A stretch of DNA of 64,000 bases from Desulfomonile tiedjei DSM 6799 (GTDB taxonomy: Bacteria; Desulfobacterota; Desulfomonilia; Desulfomonilales; Desulfomonilaceae), in assembly GCF_000266945.1 (NCBI RefSeq), contig NC_018025.1, positions 248,001 through 312,000 on the forward strand, read 5' to 3'. A model generated the notes under the pieces. It was given only the letters and a program-made list of their open reading frames with translations, was not told the DNA's origin and did not search any database. Of this stretch, positions 35,769 through 45,108 are shown piece after piece (within the stretch, counting starts at the first letter, position 1; each line of letters opens with the position of its first letter). The position numbers were made by a program, and so were the translations under genes.

Positions 35769-35880
35769 GGACAGTACCTCCTGATTAACTCCGATTCACT
35801 CAAAATCATTAAGATCGAATAACACATTTTGAGGGTAGTTTGAAACGTAAATCTTTGCCGGGTGTTCCTTGGAAGGACTA

Positions 35881-35907
35881 CGGGGAAAAGAAAAAATCTC
35901 TTCCCCG
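35881..35907 (-). other. Intercistronic stem-loop between acsC and acsE
   Basis: A palindrome CGGGGAA...TTCCCCG with an A/T-rich centre in the 168 bases between acsC and acsE. It is not followed by a T run, so it more likely shapes or stabilises the mRNA than ends it. Confidence 0.5.
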
Positions 35908-35936
35908 TGACAATAGCTCAGGTCCGGACATCCGGA

Positions 35937-37277
35937 TCAGGCATAGTTTTGACGCAGATAAGCAGGGATGTGTGCACCTTCTCTGGGACCGATGGCTACA
36001 CCCCATCCCTGAAGCTCTTCTTCCAGATCACCGCTGATGATTGCAGCCGCGCCCGGAATAATGAGCTTTCTGGTCTTGGTCTTCTCTTCGATTCCGGACT
36101 TCTTCACGAATGGACCGATAAGATCGGCAACAAACTTCCCTGCCGCCCATGCAGTGAGAACCGAAAGACCATCCGTATTGAGCACCAGGAGCCACGAAGG
36201 CACTCTGCTGGCTTCCACTTCTCCGGATACGATAAAATAGGTCAGGGAGAAATTGCTGGTGATCAACACAGGAGAGTCTTCTCCCGGGTTGTTGATGGGA
36301 TAAATGCCCTGCTCGGTCGTCATGGGGCGCTGAGGATCGGTGAAGATATTCAAGCGCTGGAGCAGCAAGGGGAACAGCAGTTCGCCTTTGAGATCGCTCA
36401 ATATGGCAATGCCGCCGTACTTGGAAATGAACGTGCCAGCTATGATTGCTTCATCAACCGGATTGTCGGCCATTTCGCACGGGAAAACGATTGTGGGGAA
36501 GCCGAGCGGTCTGTACAGTTTCTCCAGAGCCAATCTGCGGATCATAATGTTGTCCCGAACCAATTCCGCCAAGTCTCTGGAGCCGGAATCGAGGACGATA
36601 TCCTTATGACCTTTTTCCATCAACGAAGCACTCATGGTGGCCAGATCGCCCACCTTTGAGGCTTTGATTGCGACGGGAACATCGTACTCTTTGCAGAGTG
36701 CTGAAATGGCGTCAACATTGGCTGCAGTAGCCGCATAAACCAGAGGCTTATTCTTGCCGACTTCAGCCAGAGCAGCTTTGAGCGCATCCAGATTATCGGA
36801 AATCAGCACCAGAGCGGCGCCTGCATCCGAAGCTTTCTTCGCTATTGCTGCAAACTTGGTCGGATCGCCTGCGTCCTTGACTGCAATGAGATCGGGTTTC
36901 AGCGTAAGACCGACCCGCTCATATCTCAATTCCTTGAAAGCCTTAAGCTTGCCGTCCACTGATGCATCGCTTTCCGATGTTGCAATGAGGCATCCCAGGG
37001 CTGTGGGGTTGTTAAAGGTTTTCTCATGGCGGAAAAGAACCGTCTCTCCACCTGTTTTGACTGCACTATCACCGACACCGATCTGAACCGTTCTGATCGG
37101 AGGAGCAGAAGCTGATGCAAGCTTTTCTTTGGCTTCGTCGGAAACGTACGGGCACTGGGCCAGTTCAGCTTTTCCGGCTGCCAGGTTCATGGCAAAGGCG
37201 AGACACGTGGGAACTCCACATTCCCCGCAGTTTTTCTTGGGCATCATTTTGAAGATCTGAATTCCCGAAAGAGCCAT
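35937..37277 (-). CDS. acsC: Corrinoid iron-sulfur protein large subunit (AcsC)
   Basis: A 446-residue subunit that carries a [4Fe-4S] cluster and, with the small subunit, binds the cobamide that shuttles the methyl group. The N-terminal cluster motif is CGECGVPTCLAFAMNLAAGKAELAQC, written here as Cys spaced CxxCxxxxC with a fourth Cys downstream. The TIM-barrel part and the B12-contacting C-terminal domain (~320-446, SNFSLTYFIVSGEVE) follow. The Met at 37277 is preferred to the one at 37283 because the ribosome site GGAGGTGA is too close to the first. The gene is between acsB and acsE. Confidence 0.93.
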   Translation of the reverse strand: MALSGIQIFKMMPKKNCGECGVPTCLAFAMNLAAGKAELAQCPYVSDEAKEKLASASAPPIRTVQIGVGDSAVKTGGETVLFRHEKTFNNPTALGCLIATSESDASVDGKLKAFKELRYERVGLTLKPDLIAVKDAGDPTKFAAIAKKASDAGAALVLISDNLDALKAALAEVGKNKPLVYAATAANVDAISALCKEYDVPVAIKASKVGDLATMSASLMEKGHKDIVLDSGSRDLAELVRDNIMIRRLALEKLYRPLGFPTIVFPCEMADNPVDEAIIAGTFISKYGGIAILSDLKGELLFPLLLQRLNIFTDPQRPMTTEQGIYPINNPGEDSPVLITSNFSLTYFIVSGEVEASRVPSWLLVLNTDGLSVLTAWAAGKFVADLIGPFVKKSGIEEKTKTRKLIIPGAAAIISGDLEEELQGWGVAIGPREGAHIPAYLRQNYA

Positions 37278-37340
37278 AGACATTCACCTCCCTCTCGAGG
37301 CCATAAAAACCCCAAGGAAGAATCATTTCGTTATGTATAA

Positions 37341-37366
37341 GGGGGCTCTGGGGAGATAGAGCCCCC
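37341..37366 (-). other. Intercistronic stem-loop between acsB and acsC
   Basis: GGGGGCTC and GAGCCCCC form an 8-bp GC stem with a short loop, in the 119 bases between acsB and acsC. The sequence following on the minus strand is not a T run. It could reduce the amount of downstream message or protect the upstream part. Confidence 0.5.
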
Positions 37367-37396
37367 TGGTCATTTATATACCGGATATCCGTACGC

Positions 37397-39604
37397 TTAT
37401 CCGACGATGGAATCCATAGAAACAGCCGGATGCTCTTTCTCCTGAAGGAACGGATAAATCTCGTCTTCAGTCACGCCCACTGTTTCATCTGCAATCCGGT
37501 CGGACAGATTGGAAACACCTCGTTCTGCTCCAAGTCTGTCGATTTTTTCCTTCAGCATCTCTTTGAGAGCCTTCGGCATCCACACAAGACGGAGGATTCC
37601 GCCTTCTGCGGCAACGAATTTCTTCGAGCCGATATAGAGCTTGCTGTGACCGACAAAACCAGGAGTAATGTTTCCACCACCCGCGCTACCCGCCAAGGTC
37701 GTGAACTTCATACCGCATGGCGTGGGGCCTTTGTAGTCGCGGTCAACAGTCATAACTCCATTGGCAACCGGGAGCACTGCTGCGATGCACTCGAAGCAAC
37801 CGCAAGAGGTCATGGGATCTTCCATAATGGAGTATGCGTTGTACTTCACGACTTTTCCGCGGGATGCCTTCTGAACGAATTCATTAACGCCTTCCCATTG
37901 TCCTAGGCGCTCGTCGATGACTTTGCCCTTTTCAATCGGCTGGTTCGGTCCCGTGGGATTGATCTCGAATGATGCCTTGCAATCGAGCCAGTTGTATGCA
38001 CCGCAAAGGCCGGTACGTTCCGGAGTGACAACGCAAACGTGCGACGGAGCGAAACTCTGGCACAGCGTGCAAGAGTAGAAAATGGGCTCGTCTTCGTCGG
38101 TCATGCCTTCAACTCGGGCATCTCTTTTTGCGTAGACTTCTCTGGCCTGTTTCAAGAGATCGTCAACTTTGTCTTTTTCCGTGAAGACCTTCACCTGAAC
38201 CTTGTCCAGAACCGAACCGAAGTCCTGATGCAGCTTGGCATGGAGAATGGACCCGATGTGGCTCAGGCTGAAGCCTTTTTCCACTGCACCTTTTCCAATA
38301 CGCACCCAGGCTATGTCTCTCTGTCCTATATGCATCAAACCCTGAGCATAGTTGATCAAATGGTGGATCTGGCGTTCAAGAATGGGCTCGAAGTCGGACT
38401 GCATCTTACGGCCTGCAACCTCCACAAGAATACCCAGAGGCACACGGGTGCCTGCCTCGATGTCCTTCAGGTCCGGACCGATAACTTCTATCTTGCCGTC
38501 TTCGACTTCGTTCATGTCCTTCATAACGGTGAGCTCGACTGCCTGAGTCTTGCCGCCGCCAGCTTCCATGTAAATGTCTTCGCCACGGATTCGCTCACCC
38601 TCGAAGGCAGGACCGTAAGCGGTGGGAACCGGAACTTCGGTAACCGTTACTTTGAGGCCGCGCACTTCAATCGCTTTGGCAACGATTTCCTGGTGAGGAA
38701 TATTGGAAACGACGTGCTCGTATGTGCACACGCCTGTAGGAAGTATCTGAGGAATCGGGGTATCGGCTATTGTCGGGAAGCCGTAATTGATGCAACCCGC
38801 TGCAGCCGCATACCATTCGTCACTGACATCGCCCATCGCCAGGACGAACGCGAAAACACGATCTTTATTGTAGATCAGGACTTTGCGGAAATCGCCCGGC
38901 TCGATACCACCGAAGCTCAAAGCCGCACGAGTTGCAAAACCGACAGCAAAGATGGCTGAAGAAATGTCCGGACCAAAGGGTACGAGACGAGTGGGCCAAC
39001 CGATTTGAACACCGGCTTCACGGAGCTGCTGAGAGAAGGTCGTGCCATTGTGCTGTGCGGCCATGAACACGTACAGGTTCTTCTTCTGCAGTTCCAGAGC
39101 CATTTCAGCGGCTATTTCTTTTGTGGGGGCAGAGCCGACGATTGCGGCAAATCCGGGAGCGGTCCCATCCACGAATTCCACGCCGCGTTTTCTCAAAATG
39201 ACGTCATCAGCCGCGCCCAGCCACAGTTTGTCATCTGTGGGATCTTCCGCGGGGAGATAAAAATCAGGTTCTTCAAGATAACGAATGGCTTCGATGATTT
39301 CATAGTTAAAAAGAGAAGCCATACCGGCGTCCAGGATCGGTCCCAAGTACGGAAGGTGAGCCTTCTCACGGATCAGGGGAGGAATAAGCTGCTCGGAACG
39401 ATCCAGGACCAAACCTGCATCACCGAGGTTTTTCACCGGAAAACCGAGGATCCCGTAGATGACCGGCAGGTAGTAACCGGTGTTCGGGAAAGATATTTCT
39501 TTCTTCTTGCCGTACTTTTGCACGGCCATTTCGTATTTCTTCCGGGCCTTCTCATAGACTTTGTGGGCTCCGGCTACGACATTCGCTGCAATAATCTTAG
39601 ACAC
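37397..39604 (-). CDS. acsB: Acetyl-CoA synthase catalytic subunit (AcsB)
   Basis: A 735-residue enzyme that makes acetyl-CoA from methyl-corrinoid, CO and CoA at the Ni-Ni-[4Fe-4S] A cluster. The cluster Cys residues are visible in CTLCQSFAPSHVC, GLCGAYNWLDC and the Cys-Gly-Cys of SCGCFECI that binds the distal nickel. The start is a GTG at 39604 behind AGGAGGAACTAAACA. The protein has the full N-terminal domain found in bacterial AcsB (~310 residues), which binds CODH in the known complex. It follows the AcsD-CooS fusion. Confidence 0.95.
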   Translation of the reverse strand: MSKIIAANVVAGAHKVYEKARKKYEMAVQKYGKKKEISFPNTGYYLPVIYGILGFPVKNLGDAGLVLDRSEQLIPPLIREKAHLPYLGPILDAGMASLFNYEIIEAIRYLEEPDFYLPAEDPTDDKLWLGAADDVILRKRGVEFVDGTAPGFAAIVGSAPTKEIAAEMALELQKKNLYVFMAAQHNGTTFSQQLREAGVQIGWPTRLVPFGPDISSAIFAVGFATRAALSFGGIEPGDFRKVLIYNKDRVFAFVLAMGDVSDEWYAAAAGCINYGFPTIADTPIPQILPTGVCTYEHVVSNIPHQEIVAKAIEVRGLKVTVTEVPVPTAYGPAFEGERIRGEDIYMEAGGGKTQAVELTVMKDMNEVEDGKIEVIGPDLKDIEAGTRVPLGILVEVAGRKMQSDFEPILERQIHHLINYAQGLMHIGQRDIAWVRIGKGAVEKGFSLSHIGSILHAKLHQDFGSVLDKVQVKVFTEKDKVDDLLKQAREVYAKRDARVEGMTDEDEPIFYSCTLCQSFAPSHVCVVTPERTGLCGAYNWLDCKASFEINPTGPNQPIEKGKVIDERLGQWEGVNEFVQKASRGKVVKYNAYSIMEDPMTSCGCFECIAAVLPVANGVMTVDRDYKGPTPCGMKFTTLAGSAGGGNITPGFVGHSKLYIGSKKFVAAEGGILRLVWMPKALKEMLKEKIDRLGAERGVSNLSDRIADETVGVTEDEIYPFLQEKEHPAVSMDSIVG

Positions 39605-39674
39605 TGTTTAGTTCCTCCTGTCGAGAAATTCGCATAAAGAGGGGAAGGAATCTCCGTCCTCCCCCGGTTGGAGG

Positions 39675-42600
39675 CTATCCGGCTATTTCTCTGCGCATTG
39701 CCATATCCATGAGCACGCGCTCTCTCGCTTTGTCTATGCCGAGGGCCTTTCTCTTTGCATCGATCTGAGCGATGATCCTCTTGGCCATTTCGTACGGGTC
39801 TTTTTCCACGAAATCCCAACGACCGCCATACGTCTTCTCGATATCTTTGAAGAGATAATTGGTGCAGACGTCTTCGTTGATGGTCGGGAAACCGACACCG
39901 AACAACACGTATACGCCAGAGGCGACAAAGTATTGGCCGATAGAGACGGCTTTTTCACTCATCCATTCCGGGGCGCAGCCGACTGCGGGCAGATCGGAGA
40001 TGTCGTCGCCCAGACCACCATCTCTTACCACTGCAGTTGCGGCCATGAGGATTCGGCTATTATCCACGCAGGATCCCATATGGAGGCACGGCGGGATTCC
40101 CACTGTCTCGCAGACTTCGGCAAGTCCCGCACCGCAGTATTTTGAAGCTTCCGGAGTGAGCAGACCGGCTTTTCCGAGGGCGATGGCGGAGCAACCGGTT
40201 GTGAGCACGAGCACGTCATTCTTGATAAGCTCTTTAGCAAGTTCCACGTGCAGATAATCGTTCTTTACCCGGGCATTGCCACAACCGACGATACCAGCGA
40301 GACCTCGAACACGACCGTTGATGATATTGTCGTTCAGAGGCCGATAGCTGGCTCGGAACATGCCACCCAGCATGTAACTGATGGTTTCGTGGCTGAACCC
40401 GACAACCATGTCCTGCTGCTCTGTGGGAATCGACACTTTGTTCTTGTCACGATTCGGGAAATTGTCGATAGCGTCTTTTACGATAGCTTTTGCCGTTTCG
40501 AGTCCATATCGCTCATCGTAGCTATAATGCTTGTAAGCTCCCTGCATCTTGGCAATCGGGCTGGTTGTAACCACCTGAGTGTGGAAACACTTGGCCAGCT
40601 CTGCCAATCCCTGCATGACGCACTGGACGTCCACCACGATGGCTTCGAGAGCGCCCGTGATAACTGCGATTTCCTGCTGCAGGTAATTACCGGCGACAGG
40701 AATACCGTGGCGCATCAGGATTTCATTGGAAGTACAGCAAATACCGCCCAGGCTGATACCACCGGTTGCACCTTTGCTCTTTGCATAGGCGATCATTTCC
40801 GGATCTTGCACTGCCTGAACGATGATTTCCGACAATGACGGCTCATGTCCGTGAACGATAATGTTTACGGTGTCTTCTTTCATGCAGCCGAGGTTGACTT
40901 TGCCGAGGATCGGAACCGGAGTTCCATAGAGAATATCGGAAAGATCCGTGGCGATCATGGAGCCGCCCCAACCGTCGGCCAGGGAGCATTTTGTCGCCAG
41001 GCGGATGATGTGTTCCATTTCCTGGTTCACACCCATATGGGTCATGTGCATGACTTCGACAACCGGTCTGTCGATTCCTGCCGGGATGACTCCTTCTTGT
41101 TTCCAGATCTCCTGGCGTTTCAGCGGGGCCCGTTTCACGTTCAGGATTTCGCCATCCTGCTGACCGTACTGTTGCAGAGCTCTCTTGCCGACATCAATTG
41201 CGATGTCTTTAATTTCGCGGCCTTCAGTGGGAATATCATAGTCCATTGCAATGGCGAAGAGCTTCGGAATGTCTTTGATCTGGTAATCGGGGAGTTCGCC
41301 TTTTGCGGCATGCAGGAAGGTGTGAGCGACATGGCGTCCGTGGTCGCTGTGGGCTGCTGCACCGGCGGCAACCATTCTTGCGAAGTTTCTCGCCGCGATG
41401 GTTTCAGGGGTGGCGCCGCAAAGACCGGTTCGTTTTTTTCTCTCTTCGGGCGTTTCGTCTTTGCCCTTGGGAGGAAGCACCCGGCAGGGGCCCATGTTGC
41501 AGATTTTGCAGCAGGTTCCGCCTTTACCGATGGGGCATGCGGTCATGGTCCGGGCACGATGGAAAGCAGTGGTGTAGCCTTCGCGATCCGCTTTCTTCAG
41601 TCCCTCAATCGTTGGAGTATCAATTGCGTATTGAGTCCAATCGGCAGGTCCGACTTCTTTTTTCTTGGGCGGAGGTGCCACTACGGCAGGACCTTCAGCT
41701 TTTGCAACCGGGGCATCAGCCCCCATGGCCGTCTTCAATGCCTTGAAGAAGCCGACCATTTCTTTGAGGCCTTGAACATCGTCTTTTGTCAATCCCATTA
41801 TCGCTTCCTCTTCTTCGACTGCCGGTTTCGCTGCAGCTTTGGGAGCTGCCGGCTTGGTTACAGGGGGAGCTTTCTCCTCTTTCGGTTCGGCTGCCTTGGG
41901 AGGTGCAGGTGCAGGTGCCGGTTTTTCAGCAGGTTTCGGGGCTGCCGCCGCCGGTTTTGCTGCTGCGGGTTCGGCCTTGGGTGCCGCTGCTTCGATAAGC
42001 TTTAAATCCACTCCCATTGCATCCAGGGTGGTCTCCACCATAATACTGGAAATATATTTGCGAATATGTTCGAGAGTCTTTGGATGTCTCAGGATCAGAA
42101 GATCCGAGCCAGCCTGGAGAGCACTCAATGCAGTGATGGCTTCCAGGTTGATCCCGCGAGTTCCTGCCTCGCCCAATTTGGGATCCGCATCCGTAGAAAG
42201 TTTGGCTTCTTTGGTTTTCCACACTTCCTCGGCGACATTGTTAATTATGGGATACTGGAGCTTGTCGTCGTTCTGGGTCAGAGCTGCCTGTCTGATCCTC
42301 TCCATAATGGAATAACAGTACTCCATACCGTAGCCCACACCACCTGTAGTGGGATCCACGAGTATTTTGTCGTTGGGAACGCCGAGGTTCTCCAGAAGAA
42401 TGTTCAACTGCTTGGCTAAGTTGATGTCTATCGGCGTATTTGCGGCTACCGTATGCTTGTATGCGATTGCCGCCGCTCCGACCTGCTTGTAGTTGCCTTC
42501 TGTTACCGGGCCAATGACCACATTCAAACCGGCGCATGCTTCCGCCACCGCTTTGAGCACTTCCGTATTCTTGACGTCGCTTGACGTGCCCCACACGATC

Positions 42601-42974
42601 AGCGGAACATTAATGGCTTCCGCCACTTCCTTAGCCACTTTCGCAGCATGCTCGGCTGAAAGATTTTTTCCGTTGGGATCTGTGCCGGTAAGCCAAAGGC
42701 ACACGGCATCCGCTTTGTACTCGTCGACGCACTTCTTGGCCCAAGCCACTGGATCTCCCAGCACGTCTTTGAACGGAGCCAATGCCTCGGCAGCCCACTC
42801 TTCGGGCACTATATCCAAAACCTGCAGCGCTAGTTTCGGCGCATTGGGAGTTTTTCCTTCAAAGGAGTAGAAATTGTAAGCGGTTTCGCCGCCTACGGTT
42901 ATCTCGCAACCCGGCTTCCCAATTTTTATTTCACGTATTTTTCCCGAATATTTTACTTTTGGCAGTTCAGCCAT
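39675..42974 (-). CDS. acsD/cooS: Fusion of corrinoid protein small subunit (AcsD) and carbon monoxide dehydrogenase (CooS/AcsA)
   Basis: One uninterrupted frame of 1099 residues. Residues 1-~328 are the AcsD/CdhD delta subunit (TIM barrel; VDPTTGGVGYGMEYCYSIMER). Residues ~329-392 are a Pro/Ala/Lys/Glu linker, 393-419 a helical island (MGLTKDDVQGLKEMVGFFK), 420-440 a second linker. From ~445 to the end is a complete nickel CO dehydrogenase: B/D-cluster motif CPIGKGGTCCKICNMGPC, C-cluster ligands in HMTHMGVNQ, GGICCTSNE, VQCVMQ, GCGNARVK, TTGCSAIA and HMGSCVDN. The start follows AAGGAAGGTGGCAA. No frameshift is needed. CODH and AcsD are normally separate genes, so this ties CO2 reduction to the methyl-carrying protein. 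An internal ATG with a ribosome site at 41798 could give a separate CooS. Confidence 0.93.
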   Translation of the reverse strand: MAELPKVKYSGKIREIKIGKPGCEITVGGETAYNFYSFEGKTPNAPKLALQVLDIVPEEWAAEALAPFKDVLGDPVAWAKKCVDEYKADAVCLWLTGTDPNGKNLSAEHAAKVAKEVAEAINVPLIVWGTSSDVKNTEVLKAVAEACAGLNVVIGPVTEGNYKQVGAAAIAYKHTVAANTPIDINLAKQLNILLENLGVPNDKILVDPTTGGVGYGMEYCYSIMERIRQAALTQNDDKLQYPIINNVAEEVWKTKEAKLSTDADPKLGEAGTRGINLEAITALSALQAGSDLLILRHPKTLEHIRKYISSIMVETTLDAMGVDLKLIEAAAPKAEPAAAKPAAAAPKPAEKPAPAPAPPKAAEPKEEKAPPVTKPAAPKAAAKPAVEEEEAIMGLTKDDVQGLKEMVGFFKALKTAMGADAPVAKAEGPAVVAPPPKKKEVGPADWTQYAIDTPTIEGLKKADREGYTTAFHRARTMTACPIGKGGTCCKICNMGPCRVLPPKGKDETPEERKKRTGLCGATPETIAARNFARMVAAGAAAHSDHGRHVAHTFLHAAKGELPDYQIKDIPKLFAIAMDYDIPTEGREIKDIAIDVGKRALQQYGQQDGEILNVKRAPLKRQEIWKQEGVIPAGIDRPVVEVMHMTHMGVNQEMEHIIRLATKCSLADGWGGSMIATDLSDILYGTPVPILGKVNLGCMKEDTVNIIVHGHEPSLSEIIVQAVQDPEMIAYAKSKGATGGISLGGICCTSNEILMRHGIPVAGNYLQQEIAVITGALEAIVVDVQCVMQGLAELAKCFHTQVVTTSPIAKMQGAYKHYSYDERYGLETAKAIVKDAIDNFPNRDKNKVSIPTEQQDMVVGFSHETISYMLGGMFRASYRPLNDNIINGRVRGLAGIVGCGNARVKNDYLHVELAKELIKNDVLVLTTGCSAIALGKAGLLTPEASKYCGAGLAEVCETVGIPPCLHMGSCVDNSRILMAATAVVRDGGLGDDISDLPAVGCAPEWMSEKAVSIGQYFVASGVYVLFGVGFPTINEDVCTNYLFKDIEKTYGGRWDFVEKDPYEMAKRIIAQIDAKRKALGIDKARERVLMDMAMRREIAG

Positions 42975-43028
42975 TTGCCACCTTCCTTGACCTACAATGA
43001 TTCATGAGGGGTATATACTACGAATGCC

Positions 43029-43262
43029 TCAGGCGGGATTTTTCCGTTTCTCGCTTCCGAACCACTCTTTCGAGTAGAAATACCGCTCAGCCGAGGTGAG
43101 ATATCTCATCACGGGTTGGCTCTGCTCACCAACGTTGACTGCATCGATATTCTTTCGCCATTGGTAACGATCTTCATCGGCACCGACAGCATACGTAGGG
43201 AGAAGAATTTTCACCTTCTGCCCGTCAAACCTTTCTTTTTCTTCGTACTTGTCTCCGGCCAT
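43029..43262 (-). CDS. Small hypothetical protein heading the CODH/ACS operon
   Basis: A 77-residue protein behind a very good ribosome site (GAGAGGAGTGAATCT). It is hydrophilic and charged (MAGDKYEEKERFDG; YQWRKNIDAVNVG; YFYSKEWFGSEKRK) and contains no Cys, so it is not a metal chaperone of the ferredoxin type. It lies 54 bases upstream of the AcsD-CooS start on the same strand, so it is probably the first cistron of the acs operon. I do not recognise its family. A structural or regulatory role for CODH/ACS is inferred from position alone. Confidence 0.7.
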   Translation of the reverse strand: MAGDKYEEKERFDGQKVKILLPTYAVGADEDRYQWRKNIDAVNVGEQSQPVMRYLTSAERYFYSKEWFGSEKRKNPA

Positions 43263-43360
43263 AGATTCACTCCTCTCTTCTTGGAGATTCTAATTTGTAT
43301 CGGCAAGATTGCCCTGGGTCTTTTAGCGAGAATCCGAAACTGCGATGGGTAAGCCTTTGC

Positions 43361-43389
43361 ATTATGAAGTAGTATTCGTTTAACTGCAA
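43361..43389 (-). promoter_or_regulatory. Candidate sigma-70 promoter of the CODH/ACS operon
   Basis: On the minus strand TTGCAG (-35, 43384-43389) and CATAAT (-10, 43361-43366) are separated by exactly 17 bases, about 100 bases upstream of the 77-residue gene. The rest of the gap from 43263 to 43572 has an A/T-rich stretch next to GCGCGTGTACACG-like palindromic sequence (43433-43448), which could be an operator. No gene is seen in the gap. Confidence 0.45.
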
Positions 43390-43572
43390 TAGATTTTTGG
43401 TAGAACTATTACGATATTACGATTTTAAAAAACACGCGCGTGTACATCGGAAATGCGTTTCAGTCGCGACATTCACAGAGATCGTCGCATAACAAAACTC
43501 AACTAAACTGAAGCTTTCTAAGACCGAACTCCCAAACGCAGCGATGCCCTCAAACACGGTCTCTGTTGCCGA

Positions 43573-45108
43573 TCAAAGTCTGATAGAGGGTTTCGGTAAT
43601 TTGGAAAGATAATCCAACCTGTTCATTGCATTAACCATCGCTTTTGCCGCGGCAACGAGAATGTCTTCGTGAGCACCTTTTCCGATTGACTGATTTCCTT
43701 CTTCCTCTAAACGGATGGTAACTTCACCGAGAGCATCCGTGCCTCCGGTAATACTGCTAATGGAAAAGCGTAAGAGTTTCGGTGCCCTGCCAGTCAGCTT
43801 CATAATGGCATTGTAAGTAGCGTCCACGGGACCGTTACCGAGTTCTGCTCCGTGGTATTCCACTCCGTCGATCTCCATGCGTACTGTTGCTGTCGGTACC
43901 ACGTGCGAGCCGGACATTACGGTCAAAGACAGGAGCTTATACGTTTGATCGGATCTGAGCACTTCTTCAGCGATGACGGCTTCAATGTCCTCATCAAACA
44001 CGGTTTTCTTGCGGTCGGCCAGATCTTTGAAGCGCTTGAAGCTTCTATTTAGCTCATCGTCAGTCAATATATATCCCAATGATTTGGCACGTTCGCGAAA
44101 TGCATGGCGTCCCGAGTGTTTTCCCAGGACCAGAGAAGACTTGGCGATACCAACGCTCTCAGGATTCATTATTTCATAGGTGGTGCGTTCTTTGATGACT
44201 CCATCCTGATGAATCCCGGACTCGTGCGCAAAAGCGTTTGCGCCTACAATAGCCTTATTTGGCTGAACAGGTATGCCGGTAATACTTGTGACAAGTCTGC
44301 TGGTGTGAAAAATCTGCTCGGTGACAATTCCCGTGTAATAACCGAAGGCCTCTTTCCGGGTGTTCAGAATCATGGCTATTTCTTCGAGTGCAGCGTTTCC
44401 GGCTCTCTCACCGATACCGTTGATGGTGCATTCCACCTGGCGAGCGCCGGCCTTAATTGCTGCAAGCGTGTTTGCTACGGCTAATCCCAGATCGTTATGG
44501 CAATGAACCGAGAGGACGACGTTTTCCAAACCTGTAACGGTTTTCTTGACGATCTGGATTAACTCGGACATTTCATCGGGATGTGCATAGCCCACCGTGT
44601 CGGGCACGTTGATCGTCGTTGCGCCTTCATCTACGGCAGTCTGAATCACCTGACACATGAAAGCCGGGTCGCTGCGTGTAGCGTCCTCACAGGAGAATTC
44701 TACCCAATCGGAGAGCGAACGAGCAAGGCGGACAGCCTGTCCTGTCCGATCGATAACCTCCTGACGCGACATTCTCAATTTGTGTTGCATATGAATATCG
44801 CTGGTCGCGATGAAGGTATGAATTCCTGGAAAAGCTGCTTTCTCCACAGCACGCCATGTGGTTTCGATATCTTCTGCAACTGTTCGAGCAAGAGCAACCA
44901 CGCGGGATTTATGAAGAGCACCTGCAATGAGGGCGACACTTTCTTTATCTCCTGTAGAACTTGCCGGAAAACCGGCTTCCACAATATCAACACCCAATTT
45001 CTCCAATTGGCGGGCCATTTGCAGCTTTTCCTGCTGGTTCATGGTAGCGCCGGGAGATTGTTCTCCATCCCTTAGTGTAGTATCGAAAATGAGAATTCTT
45101 TCCGCCAT
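43573..45108 (-). CDS. leuA: 2-Isopropylmalate synthase
   Basis: A 511-residue enzyme of leucine biosynthesis that condenses acetyl-CoA with 2-oxoisovalerate. The catalytic TIM barrel starts ILIFDTTLRDGEQSPGA; metal ligands are in VHCHNDLGLAVAN, and the second signature is GIGERAGNAALEE. The C-terminal regulatory domain (~390-511, with GNGPVDATYNAI) is complete and should give leucine feedback inhibition. The start follows CCGGAGGACAAAA. It is upstream of the acs operon on the same strand (310-base gap), a position that makes metabolic sense because it consumes acetyl-CoA, though co-transcription is unproven. Confidence 0.94.
   Translation of the reverse strand: MAERILIFDTTLRDGEQSPGATMNQQEKLQMARQLEKLGVDIVEAGFPASSTGDKESVALIAGALHKSRVVALARTVAEDIETTWRAVEKAAFPGIHTFIATSDIHMQHKLRMSRQEVIDRTGQAVRLARSLSDWVEFSCEDATRSDPAFMCQVIQTAVDEGATTINVPDTVGYAHPDEMSELIQIVKKTVTGLENVVLSVHCHNDLGLAVANTLAAIKAGARQVECTINGIGERAGNAALEEIAMILNTRKEAFGYYTGIVTEQIFHTSRLVTSITGIPVQPNKAIVGANAFAHESGIHQDGVIKERTTYEIMNPESVGIAKSSLVLGKHSGRHAFRERAKSLGYILTDDELNRSFKRFKDLADRKKTVFDEDIEAVIAEEVLRSDQTYKLLSLTVMSGSHVVPTATVRMEIDGVEYHGAELGNGPVDATYNAIMKLTGRAPKLLRFSISSITGGTDALGEVTIRLEEEGNQSIGKGAHEDILVAAAKAMVNAMNRLDYLSKLPKPSIRL

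Noticed and set aside
40845-42005. 386-codon open frame opposite the AcsD-CooS fusion
   Set aside because: Antisense to a strongly conserved coding region; Cys- and Gly-rich translation is a by-product of the Ala/Pro-rich linker on the other strand.
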